NCBI GenBank assembly: GCA_947311845.1
Contig: CAMZMU010000027.1
Location: 26,213,548-26,277,547 of the forward strand
Source: Poa pratensis
Lineage: Eukaryota > Streptophyta > Magnoliopsida > Poales > Poaceae
Reading direction: 5' to 3'
DNA length: 64,000 nt
Positions 36,069 to 48,992 of the stretch are shown here, in pieces. Made by a program: the position numbers and the translations under genes. Below the pieces are notes generated by a model. That model saw only the letters and a program-made list of their open reading frames with translations, searched no databases and was not told where the DNA came from. The first letter of the stretch is position 1, and each line of letters starts with the position of its first letter.

Positions 36069-36300
36069 GGCCGTCCCCACCTATTTCCCTGCTCTCCGGT
36101 AGTGCGCTTTGATTATTTTAGCTGTTGACTTCACCCCGTATGGCACGATCGCACGAGGGCACCATTGGCGAATCATATTTCTGTTTGATTCATAGGAATT
36201 AGATCGGCTGGCGCGCCACCCGTGTTTGACAGTGGTAATCAGTTTGTAAAATGATAAGGTAAGCATCTTTAATGTGACGTGCCAATTAAACAAATACTAC
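36069..36300 (-). promoter_or_regulatory. Upstream region of the NPF gene
   Basis: A plus-strand TTGACT (36125-36130) is a W-box core, the WRKY-factor site. No clear TATA box is seen; TAAAATAATC on the minus strand near 36115 is a weak candidate. Confidence 0.3.
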
Positions 36301-39300
36301 AATAATATTACAGTGTAATTTTAGAGCAAAGCAGAATGCTCTTACAAACATAAAGTATAGAACCATGAGTCTTCATGATAGATAGGTATTTTATTACAAC
36401 ATCACAAACTATCACATGTCTTTTGCATTGTTGAGCTAATAGATATGGGTAAACAGCTATATGAAACATCATCAGTATTGACATGTCTTACAATATAAAG
36501 AGTTGAAAATAATACTAATCAGCTAAACTCAATCTATGCTAAGGGGTGCTATGTCCCACGAACAGGAGGAACGCAAGAAAATTCCAGTCCAATGCGATGT
36601 ATTTTTCTCCAGTATATCTGAAAGAGCAAAGTAAAATTCCTTTTCTGAAAAATGACAACTGATATAAAAAAGAAAGCTACATATGGCAAGCATGTCAAAA
36701 TAGTAGAAGCAACATCAATCAACATAAGAACCTTAGGTGTATCATTGCAACAGACACTTGGTTCCTATTTACAGGGCAATCACTGATGGAAGCAACAACA
36801 TCACCAGAGTCCAGGATACATAAACAACAAAGAAATGACATTCATTTGCAGCTTATATCAACAAAAGATGGCACACTCCTGGAAAAACAAAGTAAGGATT
36901 CAGCCAGATACTGCCCTATATCACAAACATAGGTCTACTCTTCGTATTTAACCTACATGAAGACTTGGTTGACTAAAATATGCAGCAATATCCACAGTGA
37001 ACATAAAAAAGATTTGCACTGTCTCTTATTCTTGTTTAGGTTTTTTCTTTCTCTGTCTATCAAGATTTGCGCTTAGAAACATTTTTCAAAGAACCTGGTT
37101 CAGCAAGGGGCTTACAGATACACTGGAATGAGTTATTAATGCGAGCTAGTTTCAGGGGAGAACCCGTGGTAGATGATGGCAGTGGTTCCTTTGGATCACT
37201 AATCACAAGTGAACCAAGCTGTGATATGACAGATAGGGAACCATATGGAATAAGCAGACCTAGCACAAATATTCATGAGCAGTACCTAGAAGGCGAGTAA
37301 TTACCTCAGTTGAAGCCGTGGCACATGATGCCGGCGTTCCTTTAGATTGTCAATCATACCTGAAGCAAGCTATTAATGTGACGGTTAAGGAAATTCTAAG
37401 AAATAAGCAGGTTGATTAAAGAGTAAAGACAAAGATGAGCAAATGAACCTATCTTGCAAGTATTTACCTCTCCTGATCCAACCTGAGGAGCCGAATCTTG
37501 TAACAGAGCCCTTCAAATGGATTTGGGCTTGCTGGCGCACCACCTGCCCTTCACGTTTAAAATCGACAGGTACTGCCCTATGTGAATGTAATCAGTTCGC
37601 AAGGCTTACAGCACAAAGTGATGGACATGGGACATTAAGAGAGCAAACTATATAGCACTAAAAGTAAAGAGCTTCTCCAAGTAAAGAAAATGTAGAAAAA
37701 CATAAATTCTGTTAGAAACTACATTCCTTATGGGCCAGCCATTGGCTTGGACATAAGGCATAGGAAGCACAATTTCAGTGAAGTTTCCAGTTGGTTCCTC
37801 TAGTCAAAGTTTTCACACAATAACACCACCAAATATGCTACAGGTGAAGGTTTGTTTTGACGGGATCCAATTGCTTTAAATTCAGTCCCACGCTAACACC
37901 TCTACAGAAAGTTTTTTACTATAATAAGAGTATTAACAGCATACGTACAGGTGGAGCGGTATGTTGTTTTGGCCTGGACTTTCCATCAAGTTTGAGAGAA
38001 GCTTATTGCCATGGGCAGCAGTTGAGAAATGAATGGCTGCATACAAAGCATTTACTTGAACCATGGACAACGCTTGAGTATAAAAGTGACATGCATGTAA
38101 GGTTTTCCTGCCAGCAGAACCATACTTAAAGAAAGGGTGTGTAACAAAAGGGGGTAACACACCAGGTGGAGAGTTAAATAAATCTAGTATGAATTGTACA
38201 AATTAGGGGCATATTTTTTCATAGAAGATCAACGCACTGGCAAGAAAAAAATGGAGGCACACAGATTAAATCAACATGTGGATATGGAACTTCCATCTGT
38301 TCATGCCTACTGCCTGCCAAAACATATATCTGGACTCAAAGAATACAAAACCCTTTTTACCAACACAGAATTCATGTATCAGGCCATTGAAGAAGTGAAA
38401 AATGCTAAACTATGATCTCCATTGCAGGAAAGAAAAAAGAGGAAAAACTCCAGTATATGATAGTATATTGAAAAATAATAGAAACGAATATTGATAATTC
38501 CATACTCATTAGGCAGTATGGCTATTATATGTGCCGCATAACAAACTAACCTAGCTGCATCCCCAACCTGCTACAAATGTCATGCACATAGAGATCAGAT
38601 CGAAAGAATATAGTATGGCAACTGATATAGCAATCCATCATTGTCTGACGCAAACAATTAACAAAAAACTATTAGCAGAAGAGAATGTTCATACAATCAT
38701 ATGTTGAAGCTGCTGACATGAGTACTGCTCCTGTAGTATGCCAGCCTAGTGAAATACCGACAGCGAGAGGACAGGGAGAACAACAGAAGTATTTGGTATA
38801 CCTGTGGTGTAGAAACGGCTTACGGTGATATCTTCTAGACCCCAAGGATGACAGGAGACTCAAAGACTGACGTTCTACTTCCCACATGATCTCCTCGCAG
38901 TCGCAGCTGCCATGATTGTGCAAGCTGTAGTTGCAGACTGGAGAATGCAATGAACAAATTTTAGCAATACCAGGAAGTGCATAATAACTGGTATCTCCAC
39001 ACACATGCTAACCGAAATCAATCAATCAAGTAACAATCCAATTGACGCAAGTGAGAAATAAAAAGAGTATTATCACCTGGGGCTCGGACCAATGGTTTCA
39101 TCCATTTATTATTTAATCCTATATTGCACAAATCAAACAAATTACAATCATGGTATTTGCAAAGCTAAAGCTAAAGGATCCACCATTCTACTGACCTTCC
39201 TAAGTGAGCTCACATGTGCAATAAGAATGTGCCTTGAGTATTCAGATGTATCATACATGTTTATTTTAAGGATCTGTGCAAATAAGTACTAACTTCTGAA

Positions 39301-40786
39301 GTTTGCATGTGATGCTAGAAGTTTAATGACTGTTGTACATGTCTAGATAGGGATATGTATACCTATTTCATTTTCAAAAAATTATATGCAGCTACCACAG
39401 ATAAAACTTCATCCAAGGATTAACTGTCCCTCACCTGGTCTACGTTATATCTTCATTTCTGCAGCACTCATATACTCGTTGGAAAGAGCGATGTATGATC
39501 TACAGCAAGGAGAATATTCGTATGACCTTGTCTGCCTCAGCACAAATAAGTAGTATTAGGTGTGCAAATAAAGTTTTGTTTCACATGATGGGACGCGTGA
39601 CACCTTCGAATGAAAGTTATGAATTACTCGGGGAAATAGATGCAAATAGAAAAGAGTTGAACCGGGCTCTATAAGACAATGCTAATAGCTATATAGAGCA
39701 TTTAACTATTAATTCTGTTGTAGCACGAAAGACTAACAAAGTAGTATCTATGCAAGTCTAATTTTAGAAGCAAGAAAGAACTCTGAATAGACAATGTTAG
39801 CAGATAAACCGAAGGTAATGGCAATAATTAAAAAGTATAACAGGGAAAGGACAACTGTAGTACCTTGTGCTGAATGGATGACTCGAGATAAAATCAATTA
39901 TATAATACAATTAGACGGAAGCTGCACTATTTTGTTGATCAACTGTAATTATTTTGGTATATAAACCAGTTGTTAAGTAAAACCATGAAAGTCTTCAAAA
40001 AGACACCAAACTTAAGTACAATTATCATGCTCTTGAAATTAAACATGTCTGGAGAGGTTGCGGTGTCATGAAGAGGAACATCTAATTATCATGAAAGAAA
40101 CTCATGAAGAGGAACATCTAATTATCATGATATAATCTCATGAAGAGGAATATCTACAACATGTCGGGAGATAATTTCAAGAGCATGATTTAAACCAGTT
40201 CTTCGTGTAAAAAAGTACAATTGGATATATAACTACAGGTGCAAATCATGAGAAATAGTAGACACTTCAAATTCTTACAATGGTGAGGTACAGTTATACC
40301 TAAACATTTTCCTATTATAATAGATGTCGAAGTGTATGTAGAGATGGAACAATAACGTTCTATGAGCATGGTCCCGCAATATTACAAAGCATATATTAGA
40401 GAAGAACAAATGAAGAGTTGAAAATTCGTGCAGCAACAGGGTATGTCCGATGTTGAGAAGATCCACATGAACCAAATTTGGCAGTTAACTAACCAAAGTA
40501 TGCTGACATATTGCAAAACGGGATAATAGCCTTTCAAACTGTCAATCCTAAATTAAAAACACCACATACTACATTGTTTAAAAGAACAAATAATAGGGTT
40601 GTGGTACTGTATAATCCCAGAAGACATGCCATCCTACCATTTAGATAAAATATGGACAAATTAAAAGGGGATACTTGTGTTCTGTTCATGACAGACAGAA
40701 ATTCAACAATATTGCAAGAAACATAAAATAATACAGGGAATAAAACATAAGGTTCTAGAATAACACAGAGAAAGAAAAACATAAAC
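36301..40786. other. Gene-poor stretch with possible minus-strand exons, none identified
   Basis: Compositionally like intron or intergenic DNA. Splice-like bounded pieces on the minus strand include 37313-37362 (TTGCTTCAG before, GTAATT after; reads MIDNLKERRHHVPRLQLR) and 38802-38941 (TTCTCCAG before, GTATAC after). A minus frame at 37066-37210 reads 'LGSLVISDPKEPLPSSTTGS' and ends 'NVSKRKS' before a stop. The pieces do not join in a common frame, so I cannot call a protein. A spliced non-coding RNA from the 42.5-kb promoter is possible. Confidence 0.3.
40068..40165. repeat. Short direct repeats inside an inverted repeat
   Basis: Three copies of CATGAAGAGGAACATCTAAT-type sequence lie between ATCATGCTCTTGAAATT (about 40025-40041) and its exact complement AATTTCAAGAGCATGAT (about 40175-40191). 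It resembles a small fold-back element. Confidence 0.6.
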
Positions 40787-41247
40787 CTCTTAGTGCTTCG
40801 CGATCCTCATGTAGAGCAGAATGGCAAAGAGCTATTTTACACTTCACCTGCAACAGTAGACAAAAACTGAATTGAGTTATTTGGTAGATGTGTACAGCAT
40901 AAAATACAAATGGACGAAACTTCAGAGTCACATGTTGTCCTGTTCACACCTCATTTGCATTGATTAAAGGGAATAGCGATGAATTTGGAGACTGACAGCA
41001 CTTGCTGCTTGTATAGGAGTACTTTTGCTAGATTATATAGCTTGCTTGTAGGCACTCTGTAATGATAAACAGGGTAATAAGAAACTATGTTTTGTCAACA
41101 GTAGCACTGAATCGCCATTGCATATGCTCAGTTTTCCAACACAATAAAGTTCCTGAATGCACATTAATTTTCTAATCAATAGTGGTTTCTCGGCAATATT
41201 ACCAGTACCATCTGAAATTCTTTCTCCACATACAACGCAGCCAGCAC
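40787..41247 (-). pseudogene. Two exon-like pieces possibly from an APC7-like gene
   Basis: APC7 is a TPR subunit of the anaphase-promoting complex. Minus strand 41247-41212, after a TTTCAG acceptor, reads V-L-A-A-L-Y-V-E-K-E-F-Q. 40847-40787, bounded by TTGCAG and GTTTAT, reads VKCKIALCHSALHEDREALR. From memory, plant APC7 has a 'VL..DAL(Y)xEKEF' segment followed by 'NEVKFKIALCHSALxExREAL'. Order and spacing fit, but no other TPR exon was found, so this is a remnant at best. It could be chance. A protein search with the two peptides would decide. Confidence 0.3.
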
Positions 41248-41775
41248 CTGAAACACAGCAGGGAAAAGCCACAAGATCTACTTAATTTGCACACACAAAA
41301 GCTCAAAAAGGACGGATGCTTGGAGAGAAACCTCAACCAGACCGCAGAAATAACCAATCATGCAAAGAAGCTCCTTATCGTCGCTGACCGCAAGGGAGTG
41401 AGCTTCACACTGCTGGAGATGACCCCATCGTTCTTTGCATTGTCAGCTCCGACACGAGTAAGCTTGCTTGCCTGGAGATAAAGAATTGCATAGATGTTGT
41501 GAATCTTGTCACTAACGCCATTTAGGAGAGGGAATACCCAGCGGCTAATCTATCTCCTGATGAACACCTGAATCGAGAAAACCGACGGCAACTTTCAGCT
41601 ACCAACCAATGGATAGAATATCTGCAGGAAGAGCAACGCTAAGCTGTAAGATCTACCTGTTAGACAGATCTAAAATGAAAAAACAGAAAATCCAAATGAA
41701 CAAATCGGCAAGTGTAGAAGCAAAGGCTCACCGTCATGCCCTGGTTGTTCTCTTCTTCCTCCCTCGCCCTCTCTT

Positions 41776-42593
41776 CTACCCCGCCGCTCCATCTTCGTGT
41801 ATGCGTCCTCCTCCTCCCAGTTCTCGGCGAGGTGGAATACCATGGTTGGGCTGCCGCTGAGCAGCACGCAAGGCCGAGGGGCAAGGACGACGGGGCGGTG
41901 TCGTGGTGGGGGGGAGGAGAAGGATAGTGGCGGCGGGAGGATGCGAGGGGATTGGTATGGTGTGAGCCGCTGCACCTCTCCACCTCGAGCTCATCGATGT
42001 GGATGAGAAGAGACGACCCCGACGATGTTGATCTGAAAAACGATTTTCAGATCGAGCCATGCTGCTCCTCAAGGTGATGGGACGTCGCTCTGCGGCGGTG
42101 CGAGCGCCGGGGTTGCGCTGCTGCCGCCGGCCTCCGGCCACTTTTCCCGGCGGCTGCATGACGGGTGGAGGAGACGGAGCTCGGCCAACAGATGAGCTAT
42201 ATGAAGATGTACCGGAGATGGAAGAGGCGACGGAGGCCGATTCCCCGCATCCATCTACCTCTTTCCTGTGTGCTCCCCCTGGTCTCCAGTCTCGCGCAGT
42301 ACCGTGGTGGAGTGGAGCGAGCTTGGGGAGAGGAAGGGGCGGGCGAGCGCGATGGAGATCCGACGGTCGATTCATGCCTTGTTCCGTTGCTTCCCCGCGT
42401 GCTCCTCCAGGCCACCGCGCAGCAACACCAGCTCGGGGAACGGGAGAGAGAGGCCGGGAGGGGCGAAGAGAAGCACGGTGGCGGCGCGATTGGATTGGGG
42501 GAGGAGTGGAGACGCGCAGCGGATCGGGGAGGAGACGCGTGCGGCGATTGGGTCGTGGCGGCTAGGGTTCCACTGCGGGGTGGGATTTTTATA
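41776..42593 (-). other. Possible promoter and first exon of a minus-strand transcription unit
   Basis: TATAAAAA on the minus strand (42586-42593) is followed 25-35 nt later by AACCCTAGCCGCC, a typical start of cereal 5' untranslated regions. The sequence below is GC-rich, as expected for a grass first exon. The first ATG (42375) opens a 199-codon frame rich in Arg/Ser/Pro, with no known domain and low-complexity look. It may be a lncRNA or the 5' end of a decayed gene. The exon pieces at 41.2-36.5 kb could belong to it. Confidence 0.35.
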
Positions 42594-43139
42594 CGTCGGT
42601 CGGCGCGGGCACCTCACGGTCCGAAGCGACACCCAGAAATCGACGCGCTCTTCCTCTGCGAAGCGGGACCGGCGATGTTTTGGCCCCACAGTCAGTGACC
42701 GATCCATGTAGTAAAAAAAGTAACGCAGCAAATCAACGGTGCAGATCGCGTGGTAACTGGTCGATCCGACGGCCGACGTGCGCTAATCGCTGTGAGGCCT
42801 CCTTGGGGTCACCCCGTTTACCTCTTTAGATTGTAAAGAATTAGTGTAGGATTGACCGTTGGGTGCCGTTTGATTCCTTTGGGTGCCGTTTGATTCTATC
42901 CATGAGAAAAAGTTCGAGTGAACATATCAAATTTCGTCAAAAAAATGGTTGGACTTTATCCAAATTCAGTAGAGAATACCAGTCAGATTCGTTGGAATAG
43001 AGAATCAAAAATTAGTAATACTCTTAGTTAGGACGGTGTTCAAACTTCCGGTCCACGACGATAGGCAAAGGTTGAAATTACTCGAAATCACTCTTTCTCG
43101 AGCGGTCGTGCGGTCCACGCACACACGACGCGAGTCTAG

Positions 43140-43480
43140 GTAGGTCCCAACACGTGTTGTCTCCCACTCCTTTCTTGTCCCGTCCCCTCCCACGTTCTCC
43201 TTCCTCTCTCCCTCGTCGGCCTCCACCCTGCCCCGAGAAGGCGCCGAGGACGGTGGGAGTGAGGGTGGGGGTGCTCGCCGGCAACGAGCTCTGGTGTATG
43301 TGTGTGTGGAGGGGGGGAGGGGGAGGAGGGATTTAAAGGGATAGTCAGGGTAGCGGCGGACCGGGGGATGAGGTGATTTGAATAGGGCGGGAAGGCGAGG
43401 CAGGTGTAGGAGCACCACCGGCCATGGGGGTTGCGTTGTTCTTCTTCCTCTTTTGTTTTATTGTCCAAAACCGCGCAAAC
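43140..43480. other. GC/CT-rich block, unassigned
   Basis: Purine/pyrimidine-skewed sequence with a GGGGGGAGGGGGAGG run (43308-43330) and long frames on both strands caused by composition. A second promoter region is possible but not supported. Confidence 0.25.
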
Positions 43481-43678
43481 GATCGCGCGCGCGTAAACTA
43501 ACCTCTCCCTGTGGATACAAGGTCTCGACTATATAGAATTAAGTGTACATTCGGTTCATCCAATAGGCAATAGCTCAACCATATTTCCTTGAAAGATAAT
43601 AAAGTCTGATGGAAAGAAGGTTTAAATATTCCTACTCACATGTGGCGCTCACATGCCTAAACATGCACACAAAAATTT

Positions 43679-43963
43679 CAGAGACAGTACAACGCAGACG
43701 CTCACATACACGTGCACACACTCACCTCTATGAACGTACGCACACACACCCTATACCTATGAGCACTCTGAAAGACTGAGCCGGTGGTCGGGTTTTGAAA
43801 TTGACGAAGTCACCATAGGCGTCTCGCTGTCGACGGGAACGTCGCCTCCCACTGAAGAATATTCCGCCTAAATGAGAAACACCAATGTCAAATCTAGGAT
43901 TTGAACTCTGCTGGGTTGGGGGTACAACCATCCTCCTAACCATCTTGCCACAGGCAAGTTCTC
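43679..43963 (-). mobile_element. SINE, Au-like (copy 1)
   Basis: On the minus strand it begins with a tRNA-like A box (GATGGTTAGGAGG) and B box (GAGTTCAAATCC), followed by GGGAGGCGACGTTCCCGTCG and a GTGTGTGTGCGTACG tail. I remember these as the body of the grass Au SINE. Near-identical flanks (AACATGCAC[AC]CAAAAATTT at 43660-43678 and 43964-43981, one indel apart) are the target duplication. Confidence 0.75.
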
Positions 43964-44876
43964 AACATGCACCAAAAATTTGTTGTATATTTCCACTTTG
44001 AATTGCGCCATTTAGAATTACATCTAGAATCCCTTAAAAAACTCAACTTAATTGGTAAACTTAGACACATATCTTTAACACAACGACTAAAGTCGAGTAA
44101 GGAGCGAGCGTTTGGATAGAAGAATGAAAAAAATCGGGGGAGGGGGGGGGGGGTTGGATTTCCTCTAACCGTGCTTACCGGAAATTACGGAACGGTTAAC
44201 ATACGAGATTATGACAAAAAAAATAAACTAAAACTTGAAAACATAAAATAAAATAAAATTTGGGAAGAATAATTCAGCCTAAATTCAAATGGTATGAGAT
44301 TTTTCAACGAGAAAACTCATTTACCCGTGGGACGGGTAAGTGGTAACCACGTTATTTTGACTGGTAAACAAATTCCTAGTAACGAGACTTATTTTACCAA
44401 CAATATTATTTCCTTTTCTAGAGGGCATCACTTTGTTTTTTCGAAAAGAGGAGTACAGCCCCGAGATATCTCTTATCTCTGTCGATAAGCTTCTCGTCCT
44501 TCTTCGAACGTGACTGTTAGCTCTTAAGTCAAACACTTAAACGATTCCTATTATATAACTCACACTAGCCATGGGTGATTTTGACATCTCACAATGAAGC
44601 CCCTACACGACGGTAGACGAATGGTGGTGCTCTATCTTTGGGATGCATCGTCATCGTCGCAAAGGTCTCTCCGCATGGGAAATTTGGAGTGAGCACAACG
44701 CAAGGGTGTTTTTAAGAACCACGCCTCCATGCCATCTGTTGTTATTTTGTCGACTATGAGGAAAGCCACCATGTGCGGGTGTGCAGGGGCAAAGTGTTTG
44801 AGTGCTAATTTTGCCGCGAGGGTAGCCTTTTGTTTTTGGGGCCGGTTTGGTTCCTTGTGGCTCGTGTTGTAATCTT

Positions 44877-46019
44877 TTGTTGTTGTTGAGAAACACAGTA
44901 TAAACATAGACGTTTACATAAACGCGCATACAATCACCTCTATGAACGTACACATGCACACCCTATCACTATGAGCACCTCCGAAATACTGAGCCGGCAG
45001 ATCGAGTCTTGAGATTGACGAAGTCACCACGGGCGCCTCGCTGTCGACGGGAACGTCGCCTCCCACTGAAAAAATATTCCGTCTAAATGCAACACACAGA
45101 TGTCAAACCTGGGGTTTGAACTCTGATGGGCTAAGGGTACAACCACCCTGCTAACCATTCAACCACAGTTTTTTTTTTGAATTTTACCATATATATTAAA
45201 CCAATAAAGAGTACACGATTATATCGATTACAAAAACAATACTAAAAGAGATGAGCAAATCTATGAGATCTTCAAGCCCTTTCTTCTTCCATGACACAAT
45301 TTTGTACTTTTCTGAAGACAGCCGTAGAACAACGCCGAATACACCGAACCACAGACCTGTGAATACCAACGAAGTTTCTCCCCTTTTAATTTTGATCCGC
45401 AATGCCAAGGTTTTGTGCACGCACGCAGCCATTACATTAATCAAGCAACATCGGCAAGAGCACCACCACTGATATTCCAGGGACATATAACCGAACCACT
45501 TTGTCGACGTCGTTGGGAGCCGAGAGAACGAATCACCATTGCCGAACACGTAGTAGCCAGGATAGATATTGCGAGGACAATCCTCCTCGCGGCAACCATC
45601 AGAAACAAAATCAAGATTGATCTGGCGAAGCAAGATCTGAAAAACCATACCTAGACAAATTTAACCTTCCAAATCCACCATTGACGTCGGGAAGGAGATC
45701 ACGCCGTCGAACGAAGCGCGGAAGATCACTTATTGCAGACGAAGCCATCTCCATTGACGAAGAAGATAACAACCAAAACCAAGCTCTAACATTAAGGATC
45801 TTTGTATAGCGCCCTACGCAGGTCCGAGGTCCCCACCCCTCCTAGTGCCAGAGCGGCAACTAGAGGAGGCGAGGACCCGTCAATTCTTAGACGAAGGCGA
45901 CGATGAAGATGCAGATGGCGCCGACGGTGACGGCTAGGGTTGAAACCCTAGGCCGCCGCCTCACATCAAGTTTGTCTTGAGCCGATCTGTCACCATTCAA
46001 CCACAGGTTGGTTTGCCCC
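44877..46019 (-). mobile_element. SINE, Au-like (copy 2), split by a later retroposon
   Basis: Same body as copy 1 (TGACGAAGTCACCACGGGCG and GGGAACGTCGCCTCCCACTG on the plus strand). It is flanked by the 14-bp target duplication CGTGTTGTAATCTT (44863-44876 and 46020-46033). The SINE occupies 44877-45168 plus 46007-46019. Confidence 0.8.
45169..45991 (-). mobile_element. 823-bp retroposon inside the SINE
   Basis: Flanked by a perfect 15-bp duplication ACCATTCAACCACAG (45154-45168 and 45992-46006), with poly(A) at its minus-strand 3' end (T10 at 45169 on the plus strand). The minus strand starts ACAGATCGGCTCAAG and contains CCTAGGGTTTCAACCCTAG. No reverse transcriptase is visible. It is either a short non-autonomous LINE or a processed transcript copy. 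Confidence 0.8.
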
Positions 46020-46187
46020 CGTGTTGTAATCTTAAACTCCTTTCTTAATCAATGAAATAGACAAAGCTTTTGTCTTGTTTTAAAAAAATGTCATAAAAAC
46101 TTGCAAATAATAATTGACTAAATCTGGGGGATTGGCCGACGGTAGAAAATGAAAAATACTTGTAAAACTGATGGAGGAGAGGACAAA

Positions 46188-46571
46188 TCATTGCTCGGGT
46201 TTGTTCCTGTACACATATCGTTGTGCAAAGTACAAGGACACGACCACCTCTAGAGCGCCGAGGCCGGCGAGGAGCCAGTAGAAGTAATCCAGGTGCGCAC
46301 GGTTGAGGTTGTCGGAGAACCAGCTCTCCCCTCCGCTCCTCGTCGTCGCCCAATCGATCGCCGACACAAGCGCGCCGCTGGCGTAGTTTCCCACTCCAAG
46401 TATGCTCAGGGACAGCGCCAGCCCCACGCTGCGCAGCGCGTCGGGCACCTGGTCGTAGAAGAATTCCTCCAGCCCGATGCAGGCGAACACCTCGGCGAGA
46501 CCGACCAGCACGTACTGCGGCACCAGCCACCACAGGCTCATCGGCACCGCCACCACAGGCTCTACGAACTC
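46188..46571 (-). pseudogene. Partial second copy of NPF exon 4
   Basis: Reads 'AVPMSLWWLVPQYVLVGLAE' through '[20 protein letters not shown]' to 'RYVYRNKPEQ' and a proper stop. It is about 80% alike to the matching part of the upstream exon 4 (46623-46920), directly joined after its stop. It is either a tandem duplication or the end of a third NPF gene fused by deletion. Confidence 0.85.
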
Positions 46572-48792
46572 TCATTTGGTAGTGTAGACGTATCCCCTGG
46601 CAAAATACAGGAAAACGAGCACCTACAGAGCAGCAACCCCGGCGAGAACCCAGTAGAAGTAGTCGAGGTGCGCACGGTTCAGATTTTCCGAGAACCAGCT
46701 CTCGCCCGTCCTCCTCGTCACCCCGTCGATCGCCGAGACGAGCATGCCGCTGGCGTAGCTCCCCACGCCCATGCTGCTCAGGCAGAGCGCGAGCCCAACG
46801 CTCCGGAGCTCGTCGGGCACCTGGTCGTAGAAGAACTTCTCGAGGCCGATGACAGCGAACACGTCTGCCAAGCCGATCAGGACGTACTGCGGCACCATCC
46901 ACCACAGGCTCATCGGCACGGCCATCTCCAGGCCGGCGTCGCGGAGGCGTGCGGCTTCCACCAGCGCCGCGACGGCCATGGCGACGGATGCTATGGTCAT
47001 GCCGGCGCCGATGCGCTGGAGCATCGTGATCCCGGAGGGGTGCCTGGTGACGCGCCTCACGAAGGCGCGGTCGTACACCGGGACGGAGGCGATGATGGCG
47101 AGGCCGACGAAGCTCTGCAGCGCCGCGGGCGGCACGACGATGCCCCCGATGCGCCGGTCCATGGCGCTGCCCTGCTTAGTGAAGAGGGTGGAGACTTGCG
47201 CAATGACCATTCCGTACACGACAGTTGTCATCCATATCGGAAGCAGCTTGAGCACAACTCCCTTGAATCATAGAAGAGATCATAAAAAACTCTTACCGTT
47301 CAGTGTCCATGGCGTCCCTGCGACGAAGGATCCTGTCTGTCCATGCGCGCGCCGTGGCGGCGAACGTTTTGGTGAGCCGCGCGAGAGCACGGCGGTCGCG
47401 TGGCCGCTCCGCGCGGTACGTTCGCGTGCCGAGCAAGAAGACGGAAAGGGAGACGAGCATCATGGCCCAGGACGTCCCGAACCCGGCGGCCCAGCCAACG
47501 TTGTCCTGCACGTAGCTCAGCGCGACCACGGCGACGATGTAACCCCAGGACATGGAGAAGTGGAGCCAGTTGAAGAAGGAGCTCCGGGACGCGACGCCGT
47601 CCGGCGGGAACTGGTCGGCGCCGAGGGCCTGCGCGTTCGGCTTATGGAAGCCCAGCGCCAGAGCCACCAAGTAGATTGTGAGGTAGAAGAACGCTGCGCG
47701 AGCAGGCGACGCTGGGTGCGAGCAGGCCGCGGATGCGTCTTGGCATGCCACTGGTACCATGGATGAGACCGTCAGCATCCCGAAGCTCTGTAAATCATTT
47801 GTATTAATGTTTTGAGATGCTGGTATGTGCAATTATCTAGCTACCGAAACAAATACAAAGGCTGGCAATTGATCCTATACGTATCACCGTATAATCATAT
47901 GATTCTAGACAGATGATTCGTGCAGAAAACGATGTAGCAGTGAATCTGATGTCAACTTGAGGACCCATGAGCAAAGGAAAACGATCGTAGACCTACTGTA
48001 ACCAATCGTATGGATATTTTAGTCGCGGGCAGCAGCGACAACAAATCGGCCGGCAAAAGAGCGTCGCAGAAGAAACTGAAAAAACGTAAATAATTCAGAG
48101 CGGCTTTACCAACCACGAGGTAGAGGACGCCGGCGGCAACGACGGCCCTGTACCGGCCGATCCAGGAGTCGGCGGCCAGCGCGCCGAGGAGCGGCAGCAT
48201 CGACGCCGTCCCGGACCACGCGTTCACGCTGGCCGCGGTCGCCGCCGTGGACAGACCCAGCGGGCCGGTGAGGTACAGGGCCGTCTCCACAAATTGGGGG
48301 CTCCTGTGCGAAACACAAAATGGGGCCTTGAAATTTGAAAAATTTACATGACATAGCAATTAAAAATACTTTCACTTTATTACATAACTTAAATATGTGT
48401 TATTTTTAACAATATATAATATCGAACTAAGACTCACGTTATTTTTAATGACTCCAAGACTCACGTTATTTTTAACTAAAAAGTATCATCCGTGTGGTAT
48501 TTCTCGAAATGAAATCTTCAATCATATCGACCTAATTAATCTTCTCTAGAATATCATTTTAAAAGGTTATTGTCACCAATCCATTGAGTCTTTCTTATGT
48601 CATAGTAGTCCACATGCGGCCGTCGTGCCAATCGGGCGATTTGGATGTGACGGCGTGCCGCGTGCGGCCGTCGCTCTCGCGGTCTCGCTCAAGCTCGTGA
48701 CAGGGGAATGCAGGATCGTCGCGGTCGATTGGTTTTCTCACCTCTAGCGCCAGGTACCGATAGGGATTCAAGCTTTTTTTAAAACCAAATAT

Positions 48793-48992
48793 GACCTTTT
48801 TTGAAACTAAATACATATATGGCCTCTTCTCGAAACTATTTGCAAATTTGACCTCTGAGGTCGGCACCAATGAGGATGGAGCCGAACTTTACGACCTTTT
48901 TTGAAACTAAATACATATATGGCCTCTTCTCGAAACTATTTGCAAATTTGACCTCTGAGGTCGGCACCAATGAGGATGGAGCCGACCTTGTA
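48793..48992. repeat. 100-bp tandem duplication
   Basis: 48793-48892 is repeated almost exactly at 48893-48992 (GACCTTTTTTGAAACTAAAT ... AATGAGGATGGAGCCGA). Short palindromes GGTCGGC...GCCGACC recur nearby to 49140. Confidence 0.95.

Larger units (their letters stand above)
44600..46090 (+). mobile_element. 3' end of a LINE retrotransposon, interrupted
   Basis: Plus-strand frame near 44625-44740 reads a degenerate 'LSAWEIWSEHNARVF', the C-terminal reverse-transcriptase motif of plant LINEs ('WEIWKERNARxF'). The 3' tail 'GTGTTGTAATC...TTAATCAATGAAATAGAC' resumes after 46034 and ends in poly(A) near 46088. A SINE splits the tail. Coding sequence is decayed and truncated at its 5' side. Confidence 0.6.

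Noticed and set aside
46293..47766. Long plus-strand frames (over 300 codons) opposite the NPF exons
   Set aside because: They are GC-rich antisense shadows of real NPF exons; they have no domain, and the minus frames show clear family motifs.
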